Assembly (NCBI RefSeq): GCF_025466085.1
Contig: NZ_JANLOD010000019.1
Coordinates: 24,303-88,302, forward strand
Direction: 5' to 3'
DNA: 64,000 nt
From: Pseudomonas sp. 14P_8.1_Bac3
Lineage (GTDB): Bacteria; Pseudomonadota; Gammaproteobacteria; Pseudomonadales; Pseudomonadaceae
Shown here: piece after piece, positions 7,437 to 15,325 of the stretch
Numbering within the stretch: the stretch's first letter is position 1
How the letters are laid out: the number at the start of each line of letters is the position of its first letter
Notes under the pieces: generated by a model
The model's input: the letters and a program-made list of their open reading frames with translations, nothing else
Databases searched by the model: none
Told to the model about the DNA's origin: nothing
Made by a program: the position numbers and the translations under genes

Positions 7437-9329
7437 ATGACAATAAGATCGCTACCCGCCCTTTCCCCCTTGACCCTCGCCGTGCAGGCCTTTGTACTGG
7501 TGAGCAGCCTGACCCTAGGCGCACCCGGCTACGCCGCGACCGATCCTGCTCCGGCCACCCGCAACGTAACCTGGGAAGACATTGCCAATGATCACCTGAC
7601 CACCCGGGATGTCCTGCAATACGGCATGGGCACCAACGCCCAGCGCTGGAGCCCGCTGGCCCAGGTCAATGACAAAAACGTGTTCAAGCTGACGCCGGCC
7701 TGGTCCTATTCGTTCGGCGACGAGAAACAGCGCGGCCAGGAATCCCAGGCCATCGTCAGCGACGGCGTGGTGTACGTCACCGGTTCCTATTCGCGGGTAT
7801 TCGCCCTGGACGCCAAGACCGGCAAGCGCCTGTGGACCTACAACCACCGCCTGCCGGACAACATTCGTCCGTGCTGCGACGTGGTCAACCGTGGTGCGGC
7901 GATCTTCGGCGACAAGATTTACTTCGGCACCCTCGATGCACGCCTGATCGCCCTGGACAAGAACACCGGCAAAGTGGTGTGGAACAAGAAGTTCGGCGAC
8001 CACGCCGCCGGCTACACCATGACCGGCGCGCCGGTGCTGATCAAAGACAAGATCACCGGCAAGGTCCTGCTGATTCACGGCAGCTCCGGCGACGAATTCG
8101 GCGTGGTCGGCCAGCTGTTCGCCCGCGACCCGGACACCGGCGACGAAGTGTGGATGCGGCCGTTCGTCGAAGGCCACATGGGCCGCCTGAACGGCAAGGA
8201 CAGTACGCCGACCGGTGACGTCAAGGCGCCGTCCTGGCCAAATGACCCGACCACCGAAACCGGCAAGGTCGAGGCCTGGGGCCACGGCGGTGGCGCCCCT
8301 TGGCAGAGCGCCAGTTTCGATGCGCAAACCAACACCATCATCGTTGGCGCCGGCAACCCCGGCCCGTGGAACACCTGGGCGCGCACCGCCAAGGACGGCA
8401 ACCCGCACGACTATGACAGCCTGTACACCTCGGGCCAGGTCGGCGTCGACCCGAGCACCGGTGAAGTGAAATGGTTCTACCAGCACACGCCGAACGACGC
8501 CTGGGATTTCTCCGGCAACAACGAACTGGTGCTGTTCGATTACAAGGACAAGGACGGCAAGGTCATCAAGGCCACCGGCCATGCTGACCGCAACGGCTTC
8601 TTCTACGTGGTCGATCGCAACAACGGCAAGTTGCAGAACGCCTTCCCCTTCGTCGACAACATCACCTGGGCCAGTCACATCGACCTGAAGACCGGCCGGC
8701 CGGTCGAGAACGAAGGCCAGCGTCCCGCCAAGCCGCTGCCGGGCGAGACCAAGGGCAAACCGGTGGAAGTCTCGCCGCCATTCCTCGGAGGCAAGAACTG
8801 GAACCCGATGGCGTACAGCCAGGACACCGGGCTGTTCTACATTCCGGGCAACCAGTGGAAAGAGGAGTACTGGACCGAAGAGGTCAACTACAAGAAAGGC
8901 TCGGCGTATCTGGGCATGGGTTTCCGCATCAAGCGCATGTACGACGATCACGTCGGCACCTTGCGGGCGATGAACCCGACCACGGGCAAAGTGGTGTGGG
9001 AACACAAGGAGCATCTGCCGCTGTGGGCCGGCGTGCTGGCAACCAAGGGCAACCTGGTGTTCACCGGCACCGGCGACGGTTTCTTCAAGGCCTTCGACGC
9101 GAAAACCGGCAAGGAGCTGTGGAAGTTCCAGACCGGCAGCGGCATCGTCTCGCCGCCGATCACCTGGGAGCAGGACGGCGAGCAGTACATCGGCGTGACC
9201 GTCGGTTATGGCGGCGCGGTGCCGTTGTGGGGCGGCGACATGGCCGAGTTGACCAAGCCGGTGGCACAGGGCGGATCGTTCTGGGTGTTCAAGATCCCGA
9301 GTTGGGACAGCTCTGTAGCGAAGAAGTAA
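7437..9329 (+). CDS. pedE: Calcium-type PQQ-dependent ethanol/alcohol dehydrogenase
   Basis: This is a 630-residue periplasmic quinoprotein with a signal peptide (about 1-34, cut near GYAA). It has the vicinal Cys146-Cys147 pair (RPCCDV), the ligand Glu220 (GDEFGVVG) and Asn307 (GNPGPWN), and the catalytic Asp357 in WDFSG. The residue two after the catalytic Asp is Ser359, as in calcium-dependent ExaA/PedE enzymes and unlike Asp325 of pedH. It therefore forms the calcium partner of the lanthanide switch. It passes electrons from alcohols to PedF. The ATG at 7437 is chosen because it begins the signal peptide; the frame stays open for 88 more codons upstream, but that part overlaps the promoter region and is not protein-like. 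The enzyme is about 40 residues longer than PedH, mainly from insertions around 205-275. Confidence 0.95.
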   Translation: MTIRSLPALSPLTLAVQAFVLVSSLTLGAPGYAATDPAPATRNVTWEDIANDHLTTRDVLQYGMGTNAQRWSPLAQVNDKNVFKLTPAWSYSFGDEKQRGQESQAIVSDGVVYVTGSYSRVFALDAKTGKRLWTYNHRLPDNIRPCCDVVNRGAAIFGDKIYFGTLDARLIALDKNTGKVVWNKKFGDHAAGYTMTGAPVLIKDKITGKVLLIHGSSGDEFGVVGQLFARDPDTGDEVWMRPFVEGHMGRLNGKDSTPTGDVKAPSWPNDPTTETGKVEAWGHGGGAPWQSASFDAQTNTIIVGAGNPGPWNTWARTAKDGNPHDYDSLYTSGQVGVDPSTGEVKWFYQHTPNDAWDFSGNNELVLFDYKDKDGKVIKATGHADRNGFFYVVDRNNGKLQNAFPFVDNITWASHIDLKTGRPVENEGQRPAKPLPGETKGKPVEVSPPFLGGKNWNPMAYSQDTGLFYIPGNQWKEEYWTEEVNYKKGSAYLGMGFRIKRMYDDHVGTLRAMNPTTGKVVWEHKEHLPLWAGVLATKGNLVFTGTGDGFFKAFDAKTGKELWKFQTGSGIVSPPITWEQDGEQYIGVTVGYGGAVPLWGGDMAELTKPVAQGGSFWVFKIPSWDSSVAKK

Positions 9330-9351
9330 CCCACGGCCATCCACTCCCCCA

Positions 9352-9453
9352 CTGTAGGAGCGAGCTTGCTCGCGATGGTCTCAAGCACACAGCTGGGCAC
9401 CAGATAGCCCGCGTCATCGTTGACGACCATCGCGAGCTTGCTCGCTCCTACAG
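9352..9453. repeat. BIME between pedE and the pentapeptide gene
   Basis: Arms CTGTAGGAGCGAGCTTGCTC and reverse complement flank a loop containing CGTCATCGTTGACGACC. The pair fills most of the gap after pedE. Confidence 0.88.
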
Positions 9454-9473
9454 GGTTACTACGAGACCTTGTT

Positions 9474-10115
9474 ATGAACTACCTGCCTCTCGTTCTTCTG
9501 TTGACACTTACCCAGGCACACGCCGGCGACGACACCCCGCTGATCATCAACGGCTGCACCGTCGCCGAACACAGCCAATGCCCCGGCGCCAACCTCAAAG
9601 GCGCCAACCTGAGCAATCAGGACCTGCGCAACATGAACCTCAGCGGCGCCGACCTGCGCGATGCCGACCTTCGCCACGCCCGTCTCGACCTGGCGAACCT
9701 GGAAAAAGCCCGACTGCAAGGCGCCAACCTGACCCGCGCCAGCCTGCAGCAAAGCAATGCACGCCTGGCGGATTTCAGCGGTGCAACGCTGATGGCGATC
9801 CAGGGCTGGGGCCTGTTCGCCCAGGGTGCGCAATTAGAGGATGCCAACCTCAGCGCCGCCTACCTGCAATTCGCCCGCCTCTCCGGCGCCAACCTGCACA
9901 ACGCCAACCTGCGCGCGGCGGACCTGGAAATGACCTGGCTGAGCAAGGCCGACCTCAAAGGCGCCAACCTCGGCGACGCCAATCTGCAGGAAGCCAAGTT
10001 GGGCGAAAGCAATCTGGAAAACGCCAACCTCAGCGGCTCGCGCCAGCATTATGCGAATTTTCAGGATGCGAACATGGAGGGGTGCAGCGGTTGCCCGACA
10101 ACCTGGGACAAGTGA
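9474..10115 (+). CDS. Secreted pentapeptide-repeat protein of the ped cluster
   Basis: This is a 213-residue protein made almost wholly of A(N/D)LxxA pentapeptide repeats (for example GANLKGANLSNQDLRNMNLS), which fold as a right-handed quadrilateral beta-helix. A signal peptide (MNYLPLVLLLTLTQAHAG) shows that it is exported. Four Cys residues (CTVAEHSQC near the N-terminus and CSGC at the C-terminus) could cap the helix with disulfides. The start at 9474 is the ATG that opens the signal peptide; an upstream in-frame ATG lies inside the REP sequence. It follows pedE on the same strand, separated by a BIME. The role is unknown. A protein of this kind occupies the same position in P. putida. Confidence 0.85.
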   Translation: MNYLPLVLLLTLTQAHAGDDTPLIINGCTVAEHSQCPGANLKGANLSNQDLRNMNLSGADLRDADLRHARLDLANLEKARLQGANLTRASLQQSNARLADFSGATLMAIQGWGLFAQGAQLEDANLSAAYLQFARLSGANLHNANLRAADLEMTWLSKADLKGANLGDANLQEAKLGESNLENANLSGSRQHYANFQDANMEGCSGCPTTWDK

Positions 10116-10130
10116 CTCACTTTGGACATT

Positions 10131-10230
10131 GTGGGAGCGAGCCTGCTCGCGATGGTCGTCAACGATGACGCGGGAAATCTGACTCCCCGCAGTGTTCTTG
10201 CGTCCATCGCGAGCAGGCTCGCTCCTACAA
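10131..10230. repeat. BIME between the pentapeptide gene and pedR2
   Basis: Arms GTGGGAGCGAGCCTGCTCGC and GCGAGCAGGCTCGCTCCTAC flank a loop with GTCAACGATGACGCGGG. It lies between two convergent genes. Confidence 0.88.
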
Positions 10231-10241
10231 GGGTCGGGGTG

Positions 10242-10880
10242 TCATCCCGCCTTGCGCACCACGCCCATATCAATCCCCAGATGCACCAGTTCGGCATGGG
10301 AACTGACCTGCAATTTGCTCTTGAGCAAGGTCAGGTGGTTGGACACGGTCTTGCTGCTGATGCTCAGCTGTTGCGCAATCACGCGGGCCGGAGTGCCTTT
10401 GGCGAGCATCACGAAGATCTCCAGTTCCCGTTGGGTCATGCTCTGCAAACGCGGATCACTGGCGTCCCGTTGTGGGTGACACGCCAGTTGCGTGGCCAAC
10501 GGCTGTTCGATGTAAGCGTGCCCCGCCAGAATCCGCCGCACCGCCTCGATCAGCACTTCCGGCGCCGAGCTTTTGGTCAAGTAACCCGAGGCGCCCGCCT
10601 CCAGCGCCTGGCGCACCAGCGGCAGTTCATCGTGCATGCTGAAAAACAGTACCCGCAGTTGCGGCAACCGCTGACGCAAACGTCGTGTGGTTTCCAGACC
10701 GCTGATTCCCGGCAAACCGAAATCCATGATCACCAGGTTTGGCAGCGCTTCCTGAACCCGGATCAGCGCCTCCTCGCCGGTTGCCGCTTCACGCACATCC
10801 ATCGCGGGCAGCAGCGCCCGCAACAAACTCGCGTAGCCCTGACGGACCACCGCATGGTCATCGACCAGCAGAATATTCAT
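10242..10880 (-). CDS. pedR2: LuxR-family response regulator PedR2
   Basis: This is a 212-residue NarL/FixJ-type regulator. The receiver domain (about 1-120) has the acidic pocket in LLVDDH and the phospho-acceptor Asp in LVIMDFGLPGISG. The C-terminal helix-turn-helix (about 145-205) reads MTQRELEIFVMLAKGTPARVIAQQLSISSKTVSNHLTLLKSKL. Its start overlaps the stop of the kinase gene (ATGA), so the pair is coupled. In P. putida, PedS2/PedR2 senses lanthanides and switches between pedE and pedH; the same task is inferred here. It is the natural candidate to bind the 15-bp motif found at several ped promoters. A start at 10880 gives the typical length; an upstream extension reads into the kinase gene. 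Confidence 0.9.
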   Translation of the reverse strand: MNILLVDDHAVVRQGYASLLRALLPAMDVREAATGEEALIRVQEALPNLVIMDFGLPGISGLETTRRLRQRLPQLRVLFFSMHDELPLVRQALEAGASGYLTKSSAPEVLIEAVRRILAGHAYIEQPLATQLACHPQRDASDPRLQSMTQRELEIFVMLAKGTPARVIAQQLSISSKTVSNHLTLLKSKLQVSSHAELVHLGIDMGVVRKAG

Positions 10881-12139
10881 GACACCTCCAAAGGCATGCT
10901 CAGGGACAGCGCCCAGCCGGCGCCGGGCCGGCTGATGATGCGTAGCTCGCCGCGCAGGCTGCGAGCCCGTTCGAACATCGAATACAAGCCCACCCCCGGC
11001 CGCTGCGGCTGTCGGGCGCCGCAACCGTTGTCACGGATCAGCAAATGCAGATGCGCGCCACGGTGGTGCAGGCGCACCCGCACCTCGCTCGCGTCGGCGT
11101 GGCGGGCAACGTTGGTCAGGGCTTCCTGCAACAGGCGGTAGAGGTGGGTCTTGTCCGGCGCGGACACCCGCGGCAGTTGCGCGCTCACCCGCAGTCGACA
11201 TTCGATCCCCTGGCGCGCCTGCCATTGCTCCACCAGCAAACCGAGCGCTTCGGCCAGTGGCAGGTGCTGCAAGACCACCGGATAGAGGTCGTGCACCAGC
11301 GCGCGAAAACCCTGCTGAAGGTGTTCGCAATTGTGCTCCAGCTCGCTCACCGTGCGCGCCACCACAGCGGGCTGATCCGCCACCAGTCGCAGCAGACAGG
11401 CCTGAGCACGGATTCCCGCCAGGTATTGGCCGAGGTCGTCGTGCAGGGTTTGCGCCAGATGAGTGCGCTCCCGCTCCTGCACCGCCAGCAACGTCTGGGT
11501 CAATTGGGTGTTGTCGGCGCGCGCCTGTTCCAGCGCCGCAGTCATGCGGTTGAAATACGTCGCCAATTGCCGCGCTTCCGGCACGCCTTGCGGACGCAAG
11601 CGCACCTTGAGCTGGCCGCCGGAGACTTGCTGCAAGGCGCACAACAAGTCATCGAGCAGACCCATGCCCCGGCGCACGGCCCAGCGGATGGTCAACAGGC
11701 TCAACAGCAACGCCAGGCAACAGAGGCTCAGCAGTTGCTGCAGGGAATCCCAGACTTCGTCGATTTCATCCCGTGGGTCGACGGCGATCTGCACACGACG
11801 GCCATCCGGCAAATCCAGGAGCCGCGCACGGTGCCGGGCTTCGGCAAACAGCAATCGCCCGAGCCAGGCGTCAAGCCCTTCCTGCACCGGCAGGCTTGCC
11901 GCTTCGCCGGGTTCGAGCCAGCGCACCCGCACGTGCCGCAGGCTTTGCGTCAGCCGTGGTTGCAGGCTGGCGGGATCACGCGCGGCGGTTTCGCTCAGGT
12001 ACTCGACCACCGCCTCGGCGGATTGCAGCTCACGCCCTACGTCTGCCAACGCCTGGTGCATGAGCAATGCCATGCACGCCAGGGTCACGAGGCTGAAGAA
12101 ACCGCAGACCCAGAAGTTGATCCGCCACAAGGCCGACAC
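10877..12139 (-). CDS. pedS2: Membrane sensor histidine kinase PedS2
   Basis: This is a 420-residue sensor. Transmembrane helix 1 is about 10-30 and helix 2 about 134-152, enclosing a periplasmic domain of roughly 100 residues that ends in VDPRDEIDEVWDS. A HAMP segment (153-205) and a short coiled coil follow, then a HisKA_3 dimerisation helix with His233 (LAQTLHDDLGQYL) and a HATPase domain (LLQEALTNVARHADASEV, then DNGCG and GVGLYSMFERA). This is the NarX/DegS-type architecture that partners LuxR-type regulators. The start codon is GTG at 12139, two bases after the stop of a 40-codon reading frame, and has no clear Shine-Dalgarno of its own. Translation is therefore probably coupled to that small ORF. 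Lanthanide sensing is known for the P. putida homologue and inferred here. Confidence 0.9.
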   Translation of the reverse strand: MSALWRINFWVCGFFSLVTLACMALLMHQALADVGRELQSAEAVVEYLSETAARDPASLQPRLTQSLRHVRVRWLEPGEAASLPVQEGLDAWLGRLLFAEARHRARLLDLPDGRRVQIAVDPRDEIDEVWDSLQQLLSLCCLALLLSLLTIRWAVRRGMGLLDDLLCALQQVSGGQLKVRLRPQGVPEARQLATYFNRMTAALEQARADNTQLTQTLLAVQERERTHLAQTLHDDLGQYLAGIRAQACLLRLVADQPAVVARTVSELEHNCEHLQQGFRALVHDLYPVVLQHLPLAEALGLLVEQWQARQGIECRLRVSAQLPRVSAPDKTHLYRLLQEALTNVARHADASEVRVRLHHRGAHLHLLIRDNGCGARQPQRPGVGLYSMFERARSLRGELRIISRPGAGWALSLSMPLEVS

Positions 12140-12141
12140 GG

Positions 12142-12264
12142 CTAGCGCCCCGGTGTCGCGGGTATTACCAACAGCGGTGCCGGTGGCGGACCGTGCAGCT
12201 TGTCGACGCCGATCAGGCTCAGGATCAACAGCAACGGCAGGAGCAGCGCCTTGAAAATACGCAT
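12142..12264 (-). CDS. 40-residue hydrophobic small protein coupled to pedS2
   Basis: ATG at 12264 is preceded by a strong GGAGG Shine-Dalgarno (GGAGGAGATTGACC then ATG). The 40 codons end at a TAG, two bases before the GTG start of pedS2. The peptide begins MRIFKALLLPLLLILSLIGV, a positively charged N-terminus and about 16 hydrophobic residues, then a proline-rich tail (LHGPPPAPLL). That looks like a single-pass membrane peptide or an uncleaved signal anchor. It lies first in the pedS2-pedR2 operon. I recognise no family. It could be a real micro-protein acting on the kinase, or a leader whose only purpose is to deliver ribosomes to the weak GTG start. Confidence 0.6.
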   Translation of the reverse strand: MRIFKALLLPLLLILSLIGVDKLHGPPPAPLLVIPATPGR

Positions 12265-12329
12265 GGTCAATCTCCTCCCGAGTGATGGCCGTCGTGACCC
12301 ATGCTAAAACCGCGCCGCCGCGGACGGTT

Positions 12330-12344
12330 TACTACCTTGGTACT
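12330..12344. promoter_or_regulatory. Candidate PedR-type operator (reference copy)
   Basis: TACTACCTTGGTACT, a near-palindrome centred on CTTGG, lies 66 bp from the micro-ORF/pedS2 start and 78 bp from the start of the divergent binding-protein gene. Related sequences lie upstream of pedI, pedH, pedF/pedE, the CxxxCW gene and the FIST gene. Confidence 0.6.
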
Positions 12345-12421
12345 GCCTCACTGGTACTTTCTGCATATTTCCTCTGCACCACAGGCTTCCTATGCTGGCG
12401 CTACCTGTAACGGAGTGCCTT

Positions 12422-13606
12422 ATGCGCCAGCCTGCCCCTTACGTCCTGATCTATCTGCTGGTGATGGCCTGCGCCGCGGGGCTGGCGACCCGGAGCCAGG
12501 CGGCCGACGCGTCTTTACCGGTGCAGATCGGTTACCTGGGTTATCGCCCGGATCCGGGGCCGTTGCTGTCCAACGTCATTCCCGAACCGGTGGATGCCGG
12601 GCTGCGTGGAGCCGAACTGGCGATCACCGACAGCAACAGCACCGGACGTTTTCTCAACCACCGCTACAGCATGGTCGATGCCAGCGCCGACAGCCCGCAG
12701 GCGTTGCTCGACGCCGCGAAGGTGCAGCATGCGCAGGGTCTTCGGCTGTTTGTGGTGAATGCGCCCGTCGACACCCTGCGCCAACTCAGCGCGGCGCTGC
12801 CCGACAGTCTGCTGTTCAATGCCGGCAGCGCCGATGACAGCCTGCGCACCACCGATTGCCTGCCGAACGTTTTGCACACGCTGCCGAGCCGGGCCATGCT
12901 CGCCGATGCGCTCGCGCAGTTTCTGGTGGTGCGCAAATGGCAACGGGCGCTGCTGATCGTCGGCCCGACCGCTGACGATCAAGCCTATGCCGCCGCCCTG
13001 CGCCGCGCGGCTAAACGCTTCGGCCTGCAACTGGTCGCGGAAAAAGCCTGGCGTTTCGATAACGACCAGCGTCGCAGCGCTCAGGCCGACATGCCGCTGT
13101 TCACCCAGACCGCCGAGTACGACGTGGTGCTGGTGGCCGATGAGCGCGGCGACTTCGGCGAATACGTGCCCTACCAGACCTGGTATCCGCGGCCGGTCGC
13201 CGGCACGCAAGGCCTGACCCCGGTCGGTTGGCACAAGACCGTGGAAACCTACGGCGCCGCGCAACTGCAGAAACGCTTCGAAGCCATGGCCGGACGCTGG
13301 ATGAATGACCGCGATTTCGCCGCGTGGATGGCCGTGCGCAGCATCGCCAGTGCGGTGAGCAAATTGCGCCAGACCGATCCGATGGCGATCCGTCAGCTGG
13401 AAATCAGCGACCAGCTGCCGCTCGACGGCTTCAAGGGTCGCAAGCTCAGCTATCGCCCGTGGAACGGCCAGTTGCGCCAGCCGATCCCGATCGTGCAACC
13501 GCGGGCGCTGGTCAGTACCTCGCCGCAAGACGGCTTTCTGCACCCCTTCAACGAAATGGACAGCCTGGGTTACGACAAGCCCGAGGTCAGCTGCCGCTTT
13601 CCCTGA
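12422..13606 (+). CDS. ABC-type solute-binding protein of the PQQ alcohol dehydrogenase system
   Basis: This is a 394-residue exported protein (signal peptide MRQPAPYVLIYLLVMACAAGLATRSQAADA). Its fold is that of a type I periplasmic binding protein (branched-chain amino-acid binding class): QIGYLGYRPDPG at the start, a central LIVGPTADDQAYAAALRRAAKRFG strand-helix, and a C-terminal FKGRKLSYRPWNGQLRQPIPIV. It begins a plus-strand operon with a beta-propeller, an ABC ATPase and an ABC-2 permease. The transporter parts are export-type, so this protein may recognise the exported compound or act in the periplasm on the quinoprotein. The family is named for its constant association with PQQ alcohol dehydrogenases. 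GGAG lies before the ATG at 12422. Confidence 0.82.
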   Translation: MRQPAPYVLIYLLVMACAAGLATRSQAADASLPVQIGYLGYRPDPGPLLSNVIPEPVDAGLRGAELAITDSNSTGRFLNHRYSMVDASADSPQALLDAAKVQHAQGLRLFVVNAPVDTLRQLSAALPDSLLFNAGSADDSLRTTDCLPNVLHTLPSRAMLADALAQFLVVRKWQRALLIVGPTADDQAYAAALRRAAKRFGLQLVAEKAWRFDNDQRRSAQADMPLFTQTAEYDVVLVADERGDFGEYVPYQTWYPRPVAGTQGLTPVGWHKTVETYGAAQLQKRFEAMAGRWMNDRDFAAWMAVRSIASAVSKLRQTDPMAIRQLEISDQLPLDGFKGRKLSYRPWNGQLRQPIPIVQPRALVSTSPQDGFLHPFNEMDSLGYDKPEVSCRFP

Positions 13607-13637
13607 GTTCTGCCACCACAACAATAAGGAATCTGCC

Positions 13638-14597
13638 ATGCGCCGCACCCTGCTTTCCTGCGCCCTGCTCCTCGCTGCCGGGCACGTCGCGGCCAGTACC
13701 GCCTGGGTCTCCAACGAAAAAGACAACAGCCTGAGCCTGATCGACATGCAGACCCTGCAAGTCACCGACACCCTGCCCGTCGGCCAGCGCCCGCGCGGCT
13801 TGCTGCTGTCCCACGACAGCAAGCTGCTGTACATCTGCGCCAGCGATTCGGACCGGGTCCAGGTCATGGACGTCGCCACGCGCAAGATCATCAAGGAACT
13901 GCCCTCGGGCAAGGACCCCGAGCAATTCGCCCTGCACCCGAACAATCGCTGGCTCTACGTTTCCAACGAGGACGATGCGCTGGTGACGGTGATCGACACC
14001 GAAACCTCCAAGGTGCTGAGCCAGATCAACGTCGGCGTCGAACCCGAAGGCATGGCGGTCAGCCCCGACGGCAAATGGGCGGTGAACACCAGCGAAACCA
14101 CCAACATGCTGCACTGGATCGACACCAGCACCCAGACCCTGGCCGACAGCACCCTGGTGGATCAACGGCCGCGCTTCGTTGAATTCGCCCCGGACGGCAA
14201 ACAACTCTGGGCCTCGGCGGAAATCGGCGGCACGGTGACCATTCTCGACGTCGCGACCCGGCAGATCCTCAAGACGCTGACGTTCCAGATCAAGGGGGTT
14301 CACCCGGACAAGGTGCAACCGGTGGGCATCAAGCTCACCGCGGACGGCAAATATGGCTTCGTCGCGCTCGGCCCGGCGAACCATGTGGCGGTGATCGACG
14401 CGAAGACCTTCGAAATTCTCGATTACCTGCTGGTGGGCCGGCGCGTGTGGCAGATGGCGTTCACCCCGGACCAGAAGCAATTGTTGGCCACCAACGGCGT
14501 CAGCGGCGACGTGTCGGTGATTGATGTCGACAGCCTCAAAGTGACCAAATCAGTGAAGGTCGGGCGCTATCCGTGGGGCGTGGTGGTGACGCCATGA
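13638..14597 (+). CDS. PQQ-catabolism-associated YVTN beta-propeller protein
   Basis: This is a 319-residue secreted protein (signal peptide MRRTLLSCALLLAAGHVAAS). It contains about seven repeats of the YVTN/NHL type, for example AWVSNEKDNSLSLIDMQT, LYVSNEDDALVTVIDTET and LATNGVSGDVSVIDVDS. No PQQ-binding or metal motifs of dehydrogenases are present, so it is probably a binding or scaffolding propeller. It follows the solute-binding gene by 31 bp, and its TGA overlaps the ATG of the ABC ATPase, so it belongs to the same operon. The precise role is unknown. Confidence 0.85.
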   Translation: MRRTLLSCALLLAAGHVAASTAWVSNEKDNSLSLIDMQTLQVTDTLPVGQRPRGLLLSHDSKLLYICASDSDRVQVMDVATRKIIKELPSGKDPEQFALHPNNRWLYVSNEDDALVTVIDTETSKVLSQINVGVEPEGMAVSPDGKWAVNTSETTNMLHWIDTSTQTLADSTLVDQRPRFVEFAPDGKQLWASAEIGGTVTILDVATRQILKTLTFQIKGVHPDKVQPVGIKLTADGKYGFVALGPANHVAVIDAKTFEILDYLLVGRRVWQMAFTPDQKQLLATNGVSGDVSVIDVDSLKVTKSVKVGRYPWGVVVTP

Positions 14598-15325
14598 GCG
14601 CGCTCGAGGTCAGCGAGTTGAGCTTTGCCTATGGCGCGCGGGAGGCGCTGCAGCACGTGAGTTTCAGCCTGGCGCCAGGGCGTTTCGCCGCGCTGCTGGG
14701 GCCGAACGGTGCGGGCAAGTCGACGCTGATCGCGCTATTGACCCGGCTGTACGATCTGCAACGGGGTGACATCCGGGTCGGCGGCTGTTCCTTGCGAAAC
14801 GCGGCGCGTCCGGCACTCAGGCAACTGGGGGTGGTGTTCCAGCAAAGCACCCTGGACCTGGACCTCAGCGTCGAGCAGAACCTGCGCTATCACGCCGCAC
14901 TGCACGGCCTGTCGCGGCGCCAGACCGGCCTGCGCGTCGATGCCGAACTGGCCCGCCAGGCGCTGACCGAGCGCCGTCGCGAACGCGTGCGCGAGCTCAA
15001 TGGCGGCCATCGCCGTCGGGTGGAAATCGCGCGGGCCTTGTTGCATGAGCCACGCTTGCTGTTGCTCGACGAGGCCAGCGTCGGCCTCGACCCGGCCAGT
15101 CGCCTGGCCCTCAATCAACACATTCGCAGCCTGTGCCGCGAACAGGGGATCAGCGTGCTCTGGACCACCCATTTGCTGGATGAGGTGCAGCCCAGCGACG
15201 ATTTGCTGATTCTTCATCAAGGTCGCCTGGTGGCCAGCGGACAGGCCGATGCCCTGAGCCTGGAACACGGCGGCGATCTGGGCTCGGCGTTCACGCGCCT
15301 GACCACCTCGGGAGCGGCGCGATGA
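14594..15325 (+). CDS. ABC transporter ATP-binding protein (PQQ-linked efflux)
   Basis: This is a 243-residue nucleotide-binding domain. Walker A is GPNGAGKST (about 38), the Q-loop is VVFQQS, Walker B is LLLLDEASVGLDP, and the switch His is in WTTHLLDE. The signature motif reads LNGGHRRRVEIARAL rather than LSGGQ, an unusual but tolerated variant in ABC-2 exporters. The start codon overlaps the stop of the beta-propeller gene, and its own stop overlaps the permease start (ATGA), so the two subunits are made together. The usual context is the efflux system of the PQQ alcohol dehydrogenase regulon (the P. putida pedA/B/C region). The substrate is not established. Confidence 0.88.
   Translation: MSALEVSELSFAYGAREALQHVSFSLAPGRFAALLGPNGAGKSTLIALLTRLYDLQRGDIRVGGCSLRNAARPALRQLGVVFQQSTLDLDLSVEQNLRYHAALHGLSRRQTGLRVDAELARQALTERRRERVRELNGGHRRRVEIARALLHEPRLLLLDEASVGLDPASRLALNQHIRSLCREQGISVLWTTHLLDEVQPSDDLLILHQGRLVASGQADALSLEHGGDLGSAFTRLTTSGAAR

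Noticed and set aside
9474..10115. Qnr-like quinolone-resistance pentapeptide protein
   Set aside because: It has an export signal and lies in the ped cluster, whereas Qnr proteins act on gyrase in the cytoplasm.
12515..13945. 476-codon minus-strand frame opposite the solute-binding and beta-propeller genes
   Set aside because: It crosses two genes and their gap, with shadow-type composition.
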